Below are positions 32,659 through 40,889 of a stretch of 49,134 bases of DNA, piece by piece. The notes beneath the pieces are model-generated. The model was not told the DNA's origin. It searched no databases and saw only the letters and a program-made list of their open reading frames with translations. Each line of letters opens with the position of its first letter. The stretch's first letter is position 1. A program made the translations under genes and the position numbers. This DNA comes from an uncultured Lachnospiraceae bacterium (GTDB taxonomy: Bacteria; Bacillota; Clostridia; Lachnospirales; Lachnospiraceae), in assembly GCA_944381515.1 (NCBI GenBank), contig CALWLM010000152.1:1-49134 (forward strand). The letters run 5' to 3'.

Positions 32659-34506
32659 TTATTCTGCGGCCCGCGCAGCTGCATTTCTTCCGGCTGTCCG
32701 GCCGAAAGCCAGACCCATGGCCAGGGAGCTGCCGCCGCAGATATAATCGCGGTAATAAAATTCGCCGTTGGCGCATTCGCCTGCCGCATACAGGCCGGGG
32801 ATCGATGTTCCGTCCGGACGCAGCACCTCCGAATCCAGATTGATCTGAGGGCCGCCGTAGGTACCGGTGTTGCCTTCAAAAATCCGGCACATATAGTAGG
32901 TGCCCTCTTCCAGAGGCTGAATATTGGGATTGCCAAAATCCTCGTCCACCCCATTCTGCGCCATCTCATTCCAGCGCGCAACGGCAGCCTCCAGATTTGC
33001 CCCGTCCACGCCCAGCTGTCCGGCAATATCCTCCAGGCTCTCGCCCTTGAATACCACTCCATCGGCTGCTGCAGCATCCAAGGCCTCCAGCGTTGCCGCA
33101 TCCTGGTTTCCGTCAATCAGCACGTAGAACACATGGCCTTCCTCCGCTGCCATGGCTGCCTTTTCCTTCTCGGCCGTCACCGTCTCATTCACAAAACGCT
33201 CCATATTTCCATTCAGTTCAATGGCGCGCCCTTCGGAACGGATCGAAGCCACATCCGCACCATATCTGGACACTCCGTCAATGGAATTCCAGGCAGGCAT
33301 GGTATAGCCGGGTCCCACAATCTGAGCGCCGGCGCTCAGGGCCAGCGTAATCGCATCACCGGTATCGCCGGCATTTGCTCCCGCCGGACGGGTCCCCTCA
33401 CCGTAAGGGGCATACTCATGAAGCATTTCCGTGCTGTTGTCAAAGCCGCCCGTTGCCAGTACGACGCCGCCCCGGGCCGTAATCGTATAAATGGTGTCCT
33501 TGCTCTCCGCAATTACGCCGGTTACCTCTCCGTCCTCATTGATAATCAGCTCCGTTACCGGCGTGTCCGTCATCGTCACGCCGCCCAGCTCCTCAAACTT
33601 GGAATTCATCGTCTGCACTACGGTATAACCGCCGTTGGCCAGTTTGTTACCAGTACCGTCGTCGGGACGGTGGCTCCATTCCTTCTCCGAATCTCCGCCA
33701 GTTCCCAGTACGGCCTCCCAGCCCATATCCATCAGCCATTTCACATTTTCACCGGACTGCTGCGTAACGAACAGAAGCTGATCGTAATTGACCATCTCCT
33801 CGCCTCTCTCATACCACCAGTCGGCAATCTCGACGGACTCGTCGCCGCGCTCTTCATTTAACGGACTCATCGTAGCCATAATGGCGCCGCCGGAGGCATT
33901 GGTTGTTCCGCCGATGATAGAGCATTTTTCAAGAAGCAGCACATCCGCCCCTTCTTCCAGAGCCTGCAAAGCAGCCGCCTGACCGGCCACACCGGAGCCA
34001 GCTACTACCACGTCCACAGTCAGCTCCTGCTGCTGCTTGGTTTCGGGCGCGGGCACCTCCGCCTCAAAGATTGCCGGATCTGCCTGTGCCTGCTCCAATA
34101 TGGATTTCAGAGCCGACTTAAAGCCCGCCGTGGATATGGTAGCTCCGCTGACATTGTCGATGTTGACCGTCTGCGCCTCCAGGACCCTCTCCTTTGCCAC
34201 TTCCAGTCCAACTCCGCCGATCCCGGCCGTTTCGCTGTGGGTAATCTCTATATCGGCAATCGATCCGTTCTCTACCACAGCCTCCACGGTAATCGTTCCG
34301 TGATAGCCCTCCGCCTCGCCGGTATAGGTTCCGTCTTTAATGGTAACTCCTTCTGTCTCCCCAGTCTCCTGCACTGTGGTCTCCGCCTCAGTCTCAGCCG
34401 CCTGTGTCTGCGCCTGGGTGGCCTGGGAAGGGCTGCTGCACCCCGCAATTCCCAGCATAGCGGCCATGCACAGAGCCAGCAGTCTCCATTTCATTTCCCT
34501 TTTCAT
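32659..34506 (-). CDS. exported flavin lipoprotein reductase (FMN-binding plus FAD domains)
   Basis: A 615 aa lipoprotein. The signal (MKREMKWRLL to GIAGC, lipid Cys23) is followed by a Gln/Glu/Thr-rich spacer. An FMN-binding domain (about 52-140) follows, with DNVSGATIST (118-127), the sequence where ApbE-type transferases attach FMN covalently to Thr (Thr123 here). The rest (about 160-610) is an FAD_binding_2 domain like fumarate or urocanate reductase: VVAGSGVAGQAAALQALEEG, GGTTNASGGAI, and GGSSLAMGLAFGRTAGRNAA. Such extracellular reductases let gut Firmicutes respire on small organic acids; the acceptor is unknown. The GTG-initiated upstream extension is rejected because the ribosome site would lie inside it. 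Confidence 0.88.
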   Translation of the reverse strand: MKREMKWRLLALCMAAMLGIAGCSSPSQATQAQTQAAETEAETTVQETGETEGVTIKDGTYTGEAEGYHGTITVEAVVENGSIADIEITHSETAGIGGVGLEVAKERVLEAQTVNIDNVSGATISTAGFKSALKSILEQAQADPAIFEAEVPAPETKQQQELTVDVVVAGSGVAGQAAALQALEEGADVLLLEKCSIIGGTTNASGGAIMATMSPLNEERGDESVEIADWWYERGEEMVNYDQLLFVTQQSGENVKWLMDMGWEAVLGTGGDSEKEWSHRPDDGTGNKLANGGYTVVQTMNSKFEELGGVTMTDTPVTELIINEDGEVTGVIAESKDTIYTITARGGVVLATGGFDNSTEMLHEYAPYGEGTRPAGANAGDTGDAITLALSAGAQIVGPGYTMPAWNSIDGVSRYGADVASIRSEGRAIELNGNMERFVNETVTAEKEKAAMAAEEGHVFYVLIDGNQDAATLEALDAAAADGVVFKGESLEDIAGQLGVDGANLEAAVARWNEMAQNGVDEDFGNPNIQPLEEGTYYMCRIFEGNTGTYGGPQINLDSEVLRPDGTSIPGLYAAGECANGEFYYRDYICGGSSLAMGLAFGRTAGRNAAARAAE

Positions 34507-34570
34507 TGTTCCTGTTCTCCTCACTTTTATTGTTTTTTCTTATTGTCTTTTTTTTGACGTCTGCGTTATG

Positions 34571-34599
34571 AGTATAGCAAGGAGAAGTTTCCTCTTCAA
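34571..34599 (-). promoter_or_regulatory. sigma-A promoter for the flavin reductase gene
   Basis: TTGAAG (34594-34599) and TATACT (34571-34576) on the minus strand, 17-nt spacer, about 65 nt upstream of the start codon. Confidence 0.75.
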
Positions 34600-34699
34600 G
34601 AAACAATAATTCACATGGATTTCTAAAATTCGCATCGCTCTGGTTCGCCGTACAAAGAATTACGGCGGCCCGTTCTCAGTCTATGGTCAATATATGTGA

Positions 34700-35419
34700 T
34701 CAATATATGGTTGTTTTACGGCGGCGCTGAAAAAGGCGGCGCCTTTTTCTGGTCTGGGAAACCACAGGCAGGCGGGTTACCTTGGTGGCTGCGGCCTCCT
34801 TCTCGGCCTTGACCGGCTTTAGCTTTTTGCGGCGGCGGGTCAGGGCCTCGTCAAGCTTGCGGAAATGCTCTTCCAAATGTTCCTCATTCTCCCGCATCAG
34901 ATAGTTCATTTCCTTGACTACCTTGTCCCCCACCCGGTCGCTGACCTCCCGTCCCAGGCGCTCGTTGTTGTTGCGCAGAGCCTCCGTTACAATATCGTAG
35001 ACAATGCTCTCAAACTCCACCAGCCGTTCTCCTCTCAGCCGTGCCGCAGCCTGCTCCTTCTCCTCTGTCAGGGCCACCGCAGGCTTGTCCAGCTGCTCTC
35101 CGGTCCCCTTGCCGCTTATCCCTCTTTCTGATGCGCTCATCTCATCCTCCCCTGATTCTATCTGCCTTTCATCCTGCAACAGCTTCTCTCTGCGTGCAGC
35201 CGCAGCCCGCGCCAGACTCTCCTTAATGGCTCTCAGCTGGTAGCCCTCCGCCTTCATCTCCTTTATGTGATTAAAAATTTCTATATGCTCTTCCGTATAG
35301 TATCGATGCCCCAGCTCGTTCCTTGGTATCTCCAGCTCCAGTTCTTCTTCCCAGTACCGCAATACATGTGCTTCCACGCCTGTCTGACGGGCCGCTTCCG
35401 AAATCAGATATCTGGCCAC
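34700..35419 (-). CDS. MerR-like DNA-binding protein with coiled coil
   Basis: A 239 aa protein. The N-terminal MerR-type winged helix (about 1-75) shows ISEAARQTGVEAHVLRYWEE and RYYTEEHIEIFNHIKEMK. A long charged helical region (about 80-205), probably coiled coil, and a very basic tail (QTRKRRRLFQRRRKT) follow. No effector-binding domain is present. MerR-fold plus coiled coil plus basic tail recalls chromosome-anchoring proteins such as RacA as well as regulators; the role is not settled. Start: no ATG fits; GTG 35419 has AAGGAG upstream and the family begins here. A longer TTG start at 35491 is possible. A dyad in its promoter suggests self-control. Confidence 0.8.
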   Translation of the reverse strand: MARYLISEAARQTGVEAHVLRYWEEELELEIPRNELGHRYYTEEHIEIFNHIKEMKAEGYQLRAIKESLARAAAARREKLLQDERQIESGEDEMSASERGISGKGTGEQLDKPAVALTEEKEQAAARLRGERLVEFESIVYDIVTEALRNNNERLGREVSDRVGDKVVKEMNYLMRENEEHLEEHFRKLDEALTRRRKKLKPVKAEKEAAATKVTRLPVVSQTRKRRRLFQRRRKTTIY

Positions 35420-35497
35420 GTTCCCTACGCTCCTTTCCTTATGATTGCCCAGGTTCTTTTGAAAATCGGATATACCTGCTGAATCTACCAATCTATG

Positions 35498-35516
35498 ATT
35501 GTAATTTTTTTACAAT
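35498..35516. promoter_or_regulatory. candidate operator dyad at the merR-like promoter
   Basis: ATTGTAA (35498-35504) and TTACAAT (35510-35516) form a perfect inverted repeat with a T5 spacer. It lies immediately downstream of the -10 box, over the expected transcription start, a position suited to repression. Confidence 0.6.
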
Positions 35517-35520
35517 TCCG

Positions 35521-35549
35521 AGTATAGCAAAAAAAAGACAGGAATGCAA
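35521..35549 (-). promoter_or_regulatory. promoter of the merR-like gene, inside the dnaB terminator
   Basis: TTGCAT (35544-35549) and TATACT (35521-35526) on the minus strand, 17-nt spacer. The -35 lies in the terminator hairpin and the T-run forms most of the spacer. Confidence 0.65.
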
Positions 35550-35570
35550 GAGTTTTCTCACATTCCTGTC
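35527..35570 (-). terminator. intrinsic terminator of dnaB
   Basis: GACAGGAATG (35537-35546) pairs perfectly with CATTCCTGTC (35561-35570). The minus-strand hairpin is followed by a run of nine or more T. Confidence 0.9.
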
Positions 35571-35607
35571 GCCATTCGTCTTTATAAAATTCCAGCCCCG
35601 CAGTCTG

Positions 35608-36972
35608 TCATTCCTCGCCGGGATTTCTCCTCCTCATCTGTTCCTCACGGCTCATATTGACAAACTTGGTGAACTCCGGCAGCCACACCAGATTCACTGT
35701 GCCGATGGGGCCGTTTCTCTGTTTGGCAATAATCACCTCAGCAATGTTCTTGTCCGGCGAATCCTTGTTATAATAATCGTCACGGTAGAGAAACATCACC
35801 ACGTCGGCGTCCTGCTCGATGGCCCCGGATTCTCGAAGATCCGACAGCATGGGCCGGTGATCCGGACGGGATTCGCAGGCGCGCGACAGCTGAGAAAGAG
35901 CCACTACAGGGGCGTCGATTTCTCTGGCCAGAGCCTTTAACGCACGGGAAATATCCGATACCTCCTGCTGACGGCTGTCGCTTTTGCCGCTGCCGCTCAT
36001 CAGCTGCAGGTAGTCGATCATCACCATATCCAGACCGAATTCCAACTTGAATTTGCGGCATTTGCTCCGAAGCTCCGCTATGGATATACCCGGCGTATCA
36101 TCGATAATCAGCCGGGAATTTCCGATCATTCCCACGCTCTCCACCAGCTGGCTCCATTCGCTGTCCGTCAGATCTCCCGTACGCAGGGACTGAGAGGCAA
36201 CCCGCGATTCCATGGAAAAAAGACGGTTCATCAGCTGCTCTTTGCTCATCTCCAGGCTGAAAATAGCCACGCTGTAATTCTTCTTAAAGCAGGCGTACTG
36301 CGCTATATTCAAAACAAAAGCCGTCTTGCCCATGGAGGGGCGGGCGGCTACCAGCACCAGGTCCGACCGCTGCAGACCGGAGAGACGATAGTCCAGATCG
36401 GTGAAACCGGTGGGAATACCGGTAACGCTGCTTTTGAGCTTGGCCGCCGCTTCGATTCGGTCCAGAGTGTCCAGAGCGATCTGGCGAACCGGAACAAAAT
36501 CTCCGGAGCCCTGCCGCTTCAGCAGTTCAAAGGTGGCTTTTTCCGTATATTCCAAAATATCCTCCACCTTGTCCTTGCCGGCATAGCAGGTGGATGCAAT
36601 CTCCTCATTCAGCCGAATCAGCCGGCGCAGCAGAGACTTCTCGTAGACAATCTGCGCATAGTAGCGGATATTGGCCGAGGTGGAAACCGCATTCATCAGC
36701 CCCAGAACGAATTCCGGGCTCCCCACCTCCTCCGGTATATCCTTCTGTCTGAGCCGGTCCTGGACCGTCACCAGATCCACAGGCTTGCCCTCCTGATACA
36801 GCTCTACCATGGCCTCAAACATTACGCCGTACTGCCGCTCGTAGAAATCATCCTTTGTAATGATCTCCGAGGCTGCCAGCACCGCCTCCTTATCCATCAG
36901 CATAGAGCCGATGACCGACTGTTCCGCCTCCGTACTGTGGGGCAGCACCCGTTTAATCAGTGCATCTTCCAT
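35608..36972 (-). CDS. dnaB: replicative DNA helicase DnaB
   Basis: A 454 aa hexameric helicase that unwinds the fork. The N-terminal helical domain starts LPHSTEAEQSVIGSMLMDKE. The RecA-like domain has Walker A ARPSMGKTAFVLNIA, Walker B VMIDYLQLMSG, the H3/H4 loops with SRQQEVSDISRALKALAREI and the Arg finger block RESGAIEQDADVVMFLYRDD. Full family length; no intein. It is the last gene of the gdpP-rplI-dnaB group, the standard Firmicutes order, and a terminator follows. Confidence 0.97.
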   Translation of the reverse strand: MEDALIKRVLPHSTEAEQSVIGSMLMDKEAVLAASEIITKDDFYERQYGVMFEAMVELYQEGKPVDLVTVQDRLRQKDIPEEVGSPEFVLGLMNAVSTSANIRYYAQIVYEKSLLRRLIRLNEEIASTCYAGKDKVEDILEYTEKATFELLKRQGSGDFVPVRQIALDTLDRIEAAAKLKSSVTGIPTGFTDLDYRLSGLQRSDLVLVAARPSMGKTAFVLNIAQYACFKKNYSVAIFSLEMSKEQLMNRLFSMESRVASQSLRTGDLTDSEWSQLVESVGMIGNSRLIIDDTPGISIAELRSKCRKFKLEFGLDMVMIDYLQLMSGSGKSDSRQQEVSDISRALKALAREIDAPVVALSQLSRACESRPDHRPMLSDLRESGAIEQDADVVMFLYRDDYYNKDSPDKNIAEVIIAKQRNGPIGTVNLVWLPEFTKFVNMSREEQMRRRNPGEE

Positions 36973-37033
36973 TTTTGTCTCCCGTCTTCCCTTCCGTCTG
37001 TATCTGCCGGCGGCCGGTTTTAAGGCTGCCCCG

Positions 37034-37100
37034 GATTTACTGTGCCCGTTTTACTGACTTACTGCGCCCGGATTTACTGTACTCGGATTTACGGTATCCG
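37034..37100. repeat. degenerate ~15-bp tandem repeats between rplI and dnaB
   Basis: Related units GATTTACTGTGCCCG (37034-37048), CTTACTGCGCCCG (37058-37070), GATTTACTGTACTCG (37071-37085) and GATTTACGGTATCCG (37086-37100) fill much of the 149-nt gap between rplI and dnaB. Confidence 0.7.
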
Positions 37101-37121
37101 GACCGATATCCTGCGGGGCCG

Positions 37122-37568
37122 TCACAGAGCGGCTACCAGCACCTTTACCTGGGCTGTTACCTCTGGATGCAGTTTTACATGCACCGTATACTCTCCGGCG
37201 TCCTTTATAGGACTGTCGAGGACGATCTTCTTTTTGTCAACCTCCTGGCCCAGATCCCTTGCTATTGCCTCTGCTATCTCCTTGGTGGACACAGAGCCAA
37301 AGGCCTTTCCGCCGGCTCCCATCTTTACCGCCACCTTTACCGGACCCGCCTGGAGCTTTTCTGCCAGCTCCTTTGCCGCAGCCAGAGCCTCGGCCGCCTT
37401 CTTGTCGGCATGGGCCTTCTGGAGCTTCAGATCATTGAGATTTTTAGCCGTGGCCTCCACCGCCAATTTTCCGGGCAGCAGCTTATTTTTGGCATAACCG
37501 TCCTTTACATTGACCACATCGCCCTTTTTTCCCAGGGTCTTTACATCCTGCAACAATACTACCTGCAT
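37122..37568 (-). CDS. rplI: 50S ribosomal protein L9
   Basis: A 148 aa ribosomal protein. The N-terminal RNA-binding domain MQVVLLQDVKTLGKKGDVVN with GYAKNKLLPGKLAVEAT is diagnostic. A long connecting helix (about 45-80, Ala/Lys/Glu-rich) and a C-terminal domain (KAFGSVSTKEIAEAI, GEYTVHVKLHPEVTAQVKV) follow. The start at 37568 follows AAGGAG and lies 1 nt after the gdpP stop codon, so translation is likely coupled. Confidence 0.97.
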   Translation of the reverse strand: MQVVLLQDVKTLGKKGDVVNVKDGYAKNKLLPGKLAVEATAKNLNDLKLQKAHADKKAAEALAAAKELAEKLQAGPVKVAVKMGAGGKAFGSVSTKEIAEAIARDLGQEVDKKKIVLDSPIKDAGEYTVHVKLHPEVTAQVKVLVAAL

Positions 37569-37569
37569 A

Positions 37570-39615
37570 TCAGATATCTCCTTCCTCTTCCATCTTTGAA
37601 ACTGTAGCTTTGACCAGCTCCCTGGCATCCTGCACGGAGCAGTCCCGAAGCTGTGCGCCGGCGATGGTCATATGGCCGCCGCCGCCAAACTTCTCCATTA
37701 TTACCTGAACATTGACCTCGTCAATGGATCTGGCGCTGATATAAATCACGCCGTTGTACTGCGTCAGCACAAAGGATGCTTTTACGCCCACGATATTTAG
37801 CAGCTCGTTGGCCGCCTGCGCTCCCACCACGGTGGGACTTTCCAGGCCCTCCGAAGGGCAGACGGCGATGGCAAAGGCCTTGTCAAAGATCTCCGCCGTG
37901 CTGACCGCAGCCGCCTTGGCCTTATAATCGTCCATATTGTCCCGCAGAAGCTTTCTCACACGCACCACATCGGCTCCGCTGCGCCGCAGGAAGGCCGCGG
38001 CCTCAAAGGTGCGCACGCCGGTCTTGTTGACAAAATTGTTGGTATCCACCACAATGCCGGCATACATAATATCTGCCTCGGCCGGACTGATGCGCAAATC
38101 ATCGTCCACATACTGCAGAATCTCCGCCACCAGCTCACAGGTGGAGGAAGCATAAGGCTCCACATAGGACAGCACCGCATTGTCCAGCCGCTCCGCCATC
38201 TGCCGGTGATGGTCTAACACCACGATATTGCTCCCCTTGGTCAGAATCCCCGGACACTCCGTGTAGGAGGGGCGGTTCACGTCCACCACCACCACCAGGG
38301 TCGACGAATCCGCCATCTCCATAGCCTGTTCGCCGGAAATCAGCAGCGGCTCCTCCGTCTCCATCTGCGACTGCACGCGGTCCAGCATCGGCGTCAGCAG
38401 AGGCGTCACCGTGTCGGCCACAATATAGGACTTTTTGCCCAGGGTAAAGGCGATCCGATGGATTCCCACCGCGCCGCCAAAGGAATCCACATCCCCGATG
38501 CTGTGTCCCATAATCAGCACCTTCTCGCTGCTCTCAATCAGCTCCCGCAGGGCGTGGGCCTTGACGCGGGCCTTGACGCGGGTGTTCTTCTCCATCTGCT
38601 GGGATTTGCCGCCGTAATAGCGGATACTGTCCCTCTCTTTGATTACGGCCTGGTCGCCGCCGCGGCCCAGAGCCATATCGATGGCAGCTCTGGCATAATC
38701 GTAATTCTTGCTGTAGCTGTCGGCCCCCATGCCCAGACCAATACTCAGGGTCACAGACATGTCGTTGCCGATGCTGACCGTCTTTACATCCTCCAGCAGG
38801 CCAAACTTGTCCTCCTGCATATCCGCCACATACTTTTTCTTCAGAAGAACCAGGTATTTGTCCTTCTCGATCTTTTTAATCAGGCCGTCCAGCTTGGTCA
38901 CGTAGCGATTGATCTTGCGGTCGATCAGAGCCATCAGCAGAGAACGGCGCACTTCCTCGATACTCTCCAGCACCTCGTCATAATTATCCAGGTAAATCAG
39001 ACCTACCACCAGTTTTTCATTTTCGCGCTCCGTCTTAAAGAGTACCTGCTCCGTCTCGTCAAACAGATACAGCGCGTAGATTCCGCCCTTCTCATTGCGC
39101 AGCCCCAGCATGTCCGCTGCGGCCGCCTCCTCGGGGACATCGACATTTTCAATCTCCAGCCGATAATAACGGTCATCGAGACGGATATGACGAATATATT
39201 CGTTCTCCTTTAACGGAAAATCCTTCTCCTTGACCTCCGGGATCACCGACCACAGCGGCTTTCTCCCTCCCCGATCCAGCGGAAGCTGCTTCCACAGCCT
39301 GTCGTTGCCCCACAGCACCTTGCCAGATGCGTTTATAACGCCGCAGGCCGCCGGCATATTGCACAAGAGCTGGTGCTGAATCCGGGCGTTATCCGCAGTC
39401 AGATTCAGAATATCCTGGCGCAGGCCGTTTCGTCTGTACCACAAAAGCGCCCCCGCGGACGCGGCGCACAGTATCGTCAGCGGGAGCATCACCAAACCGG
39501 CGTCTCCCCCTACAAAAAACATCACCACGTTCATCACGGCCACCGCAATGGCAAAATACAGCGGCCACCCCAGATATTGTATCGTTCTTCCCTTTAATTT
39601 TTCTCTGCTATTCAT
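37570..39615 (-). CDS. gdpP: cyclic-di-AMP phosphodiesterase GdpP
   Basis: A 681 aa membrane enzyme that cleaves c-di-AMP to pApA and so tunes potassium, osmotic and wall balance. Two membrane helices (about 12-55, YFAIAVAVMNVVMFFVGG) precede a PAS-like domain (about 75-165), a degenerate GGDEF domain (about 185-310, with EKDKYLVLL replacing the signature) and the DHH/DHHA1 domain. The DHH motifs are complete: GHSIGDVDSFGGAVG, VVVDVNRPSY, VVLDHHRQMA, and GGGGHMTIAGAQL. Start 39615 has GGGAGG upstream. First gene of gdpP-rplI-dnaB, with a promoter at 39693-39721. Confidence 0.95.
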   Translation of the reverse strand: MNSREKLKGRTIQYLGWPLYFAIAVAVMNVVMFFVGGDAGLVMLPLTILCAASAGALLWYRRNGLRQDILNLTADNARIQHQLLCNMPAACGVINASGKVLWGNDRLWKQLPLDRGGRKPLWSVIPEVKEKDFPLKENEYIRHIRLDDRYYRLEIENVDVPEEAAAADMLGLRNEKGGIYALYLFDETEQVLFKTERENEKLVVGLIYLDNYDEVLESIEEVRRSLLMALIDRKINRYVTKLDGLIKKIEKDKYLVLLKKKYVADMQEDKFGLLEDVKTVSIGNDMSVTLSIGLGMGADSYSKNYDYARAAIDMALGRGGDQAVIKERDSIRYYGGKSQQMEKNTRVKARVKAHALRELIESSEKVLIMGHSIGDVDSFGGAVGIHRIAFTLGKKSYIVADTVTPLLTPMLDRVQSQMETEEPLLISGEQAMEMADSSTLVVVVDVNRPSYTECPGILTKGSNIVVLDHHRQMAERLDNAVLSYVEPYASSTCELVAEILQYVDDDLRISPAEADIMYAGIVVDTNNFVNKTGVRTFEAAAFLRRSGADVVRVRKLLRDNMDDYKAKAAAVSTAEIFDKAFAIAVCPSEGLESPTVVGAQAANELLNIVGVKASFVLTQYNGVIYISARSIDEVNVQVIMEKFGGGGHMTIAGAQLRDCSVQDARELVKATVSKMEEEGDI

Positions 39616-39692
39616 ATATGCCTCCCGGCGTTTATGCACGTCACCAGCTGCGGCCCCATCCGGCCGCACGCCATATTACACCTATTGTGCCC

Positions 39693-39721
39693 AGTATAGC
39701 AGATTTGCGCCTATTTTTCCA
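39693..39721 (-). promoter_or_regulatory. promoter for gdpP-rplI-dnaB
   Basis: TGGAAA (39716-39721) and TATACT (39693-39698) on the minus strand, 17-nt spacer. Confidence 0.6.
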
Positions 39722-39764
39722 CAAAAATCGAAAGCCCCGTATTTCTTTTGCCAAAATACGGGGC
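39722..39764 (-). terminator. intrinsic terminator of the first HAD gene
   Basis: GCCCCGTATTT (39734-39744) pairs perfectly with AAATACGGGGC (39754-39764). The minus-strand hairpin is followed by TTTCGATTTTTG. It lies downstream of the HAD gene and upstream of the gdpP promoter. Confidence 0.85.
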
Positions 39765-39834
39765 CCGTTATCAGCCGATTGCCGCCGGAATCATCCGTTT
39801 ATCCTCTTGAATCATCGGATTATCCTTTGATTTC

Positions 39835-40656
39835 TCATCCCTGCTTTCGCACCACGCCCATGACGGCCCTTGCAAGGCCTCCCTGTACGTTGGAACCGGT
39901 GACCTCCCCGGCCGCCTGCAAAATCTTCTCCTGGGCGTTTCCCATGGCCACCGCATGACCCGCCGCACGGAACATGGACAGATCGTTCTCGGAATCGCCA
40001 ATGGCCATAACCTCGGACCGATCCAGCCCCAAATGGCTGCACAGAGCCGTCAGCGCGCTCCCCTTGGAAGCCCGCCGTTCGGTAATCTCCGCATACCAGC
40101 GGGAAGAAAAGGCAAAGTCAAAATCAGGCTGCCTCTCCGTCAGCCGATGGGCCGCCTCCATGGCCGCCCGGTTCTGGAAAAAAATCTGAAATTTCTCAAC
40201 TCCCATCTTTTCCCGCCGAATAACCTCGCCGAGACGTCCCACCAGACGGCTTTCCTTGAAATCTCCGTGATAGAAGAGCCTGCGGTGCACAAAGGGAACA
40301 AGGTTTTCATCAATACAGGTTCCGTCCATATGCGCGCAGACCCAGACCCGATATTTCTCAATCTCTGCGAGAAAGTCCACAGCCTGGCGCCAAGGAATCA
40401 GACACTCCCGAATCGTCTCCCCGCTCTGTACATCCGTCACCCTGGCCCCGTTGGAAGTAATCACATAGCGAATGCCTGGCAATTTGCGGATGGGCACCGG
40501 ATACCCCTTAAGCGCCCGCCCCGTGGCGGGGACCACCAGAATTCCTGCTTTTATGGCCTCCTCCAGCGCCCAAAGATTCCGTTCCGGTACCCGATGGCGA
40601 TTATCCAGACAGGTTCCGTCCATATCTACTGCGATCAGCTTTATCTTTCTTGCCAT
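39835..40656 (-). CDS. Cof-type HAD-superfamily phosphatase
   Basis: A 273 aa cytosolic HAD hydrolase of the Cof/IIB class, which dephosphorylates sugar phosphates or cofactors. Motif I is LIAVDMDGTCLDN (Asp nucleophile), motif II is PATGRALKG, and motif IV is VMAIGDSENDLSMFRAAG. The C2 cap lies between about 85 and 195. Substrate cannot be named. AGGAGAG precedes the ATG. It is a single gene, with a terminator after it. A second Cof-type phosphatase lies at 41597-42424. Confidence 0.9.
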   Translation of the reverse strand: MARKIKLIAVDMDGTCLDNRHRVPERNLWALEEAIKAGILVVPATGRALKGYPVPIRKLPGIRYVITSNGARVTDVQSGETIRECLIPWRQAVDFLAEIEKYRVWVCAHMDGTCIDENLVPFVHRRLFYHGDFKESRLVGRLGEVIRREKMGVEKFQIFFQNRAAMEAAHRLTERQPDFDFAFSSRWYAEITERRASKGSALTALCSHLGLDRSEVMAIGDSENDLSMFRAAGHAVAMGNAQEKILQAAGEVTGSNVQGGLARAVMGVVRKQG

Positions 40657-40805
40657 ACTCTCTCCTGTCGTAACCTGATTCGGGCCGGATACCGTCGCCC
40701 CGGCCGAACCAGACTGTTTCTGCTTTGGTGTATTTTAATTAAAAGCATACCACAGTGAAATGAAATTTTTTTTAAGCAAAGCTTAAATTTCTATAGATTC
40801 TTACA

Positions 40806-40850
40806 TAGAAAAATGCCCTGCACCAGACTTAGCTTTGCGCAGGGTGCAGG
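40806..40850 (-). terminator. terminator of the btpA-like operon
   Basis: CCTGCACC (40817-40824) pairs with GGTGCAGG (40843-40850). On the minus strand it is followed by GCATTTTTC. It lies 40 nt after the epimerase stop. Confidence 0.8.
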
Positions 40851-40889
40851 ACATTCACTTAATCCTTTATCGAAGCCGGCTATTGCTTA

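Noticed and set aside
35498-35516. GlnR/TnrA nitrogen-control site
   Set aside because: The arms look similar (TGTAA/TTACA), but the spacer is 5 nt rather than the 7 nt of that site.
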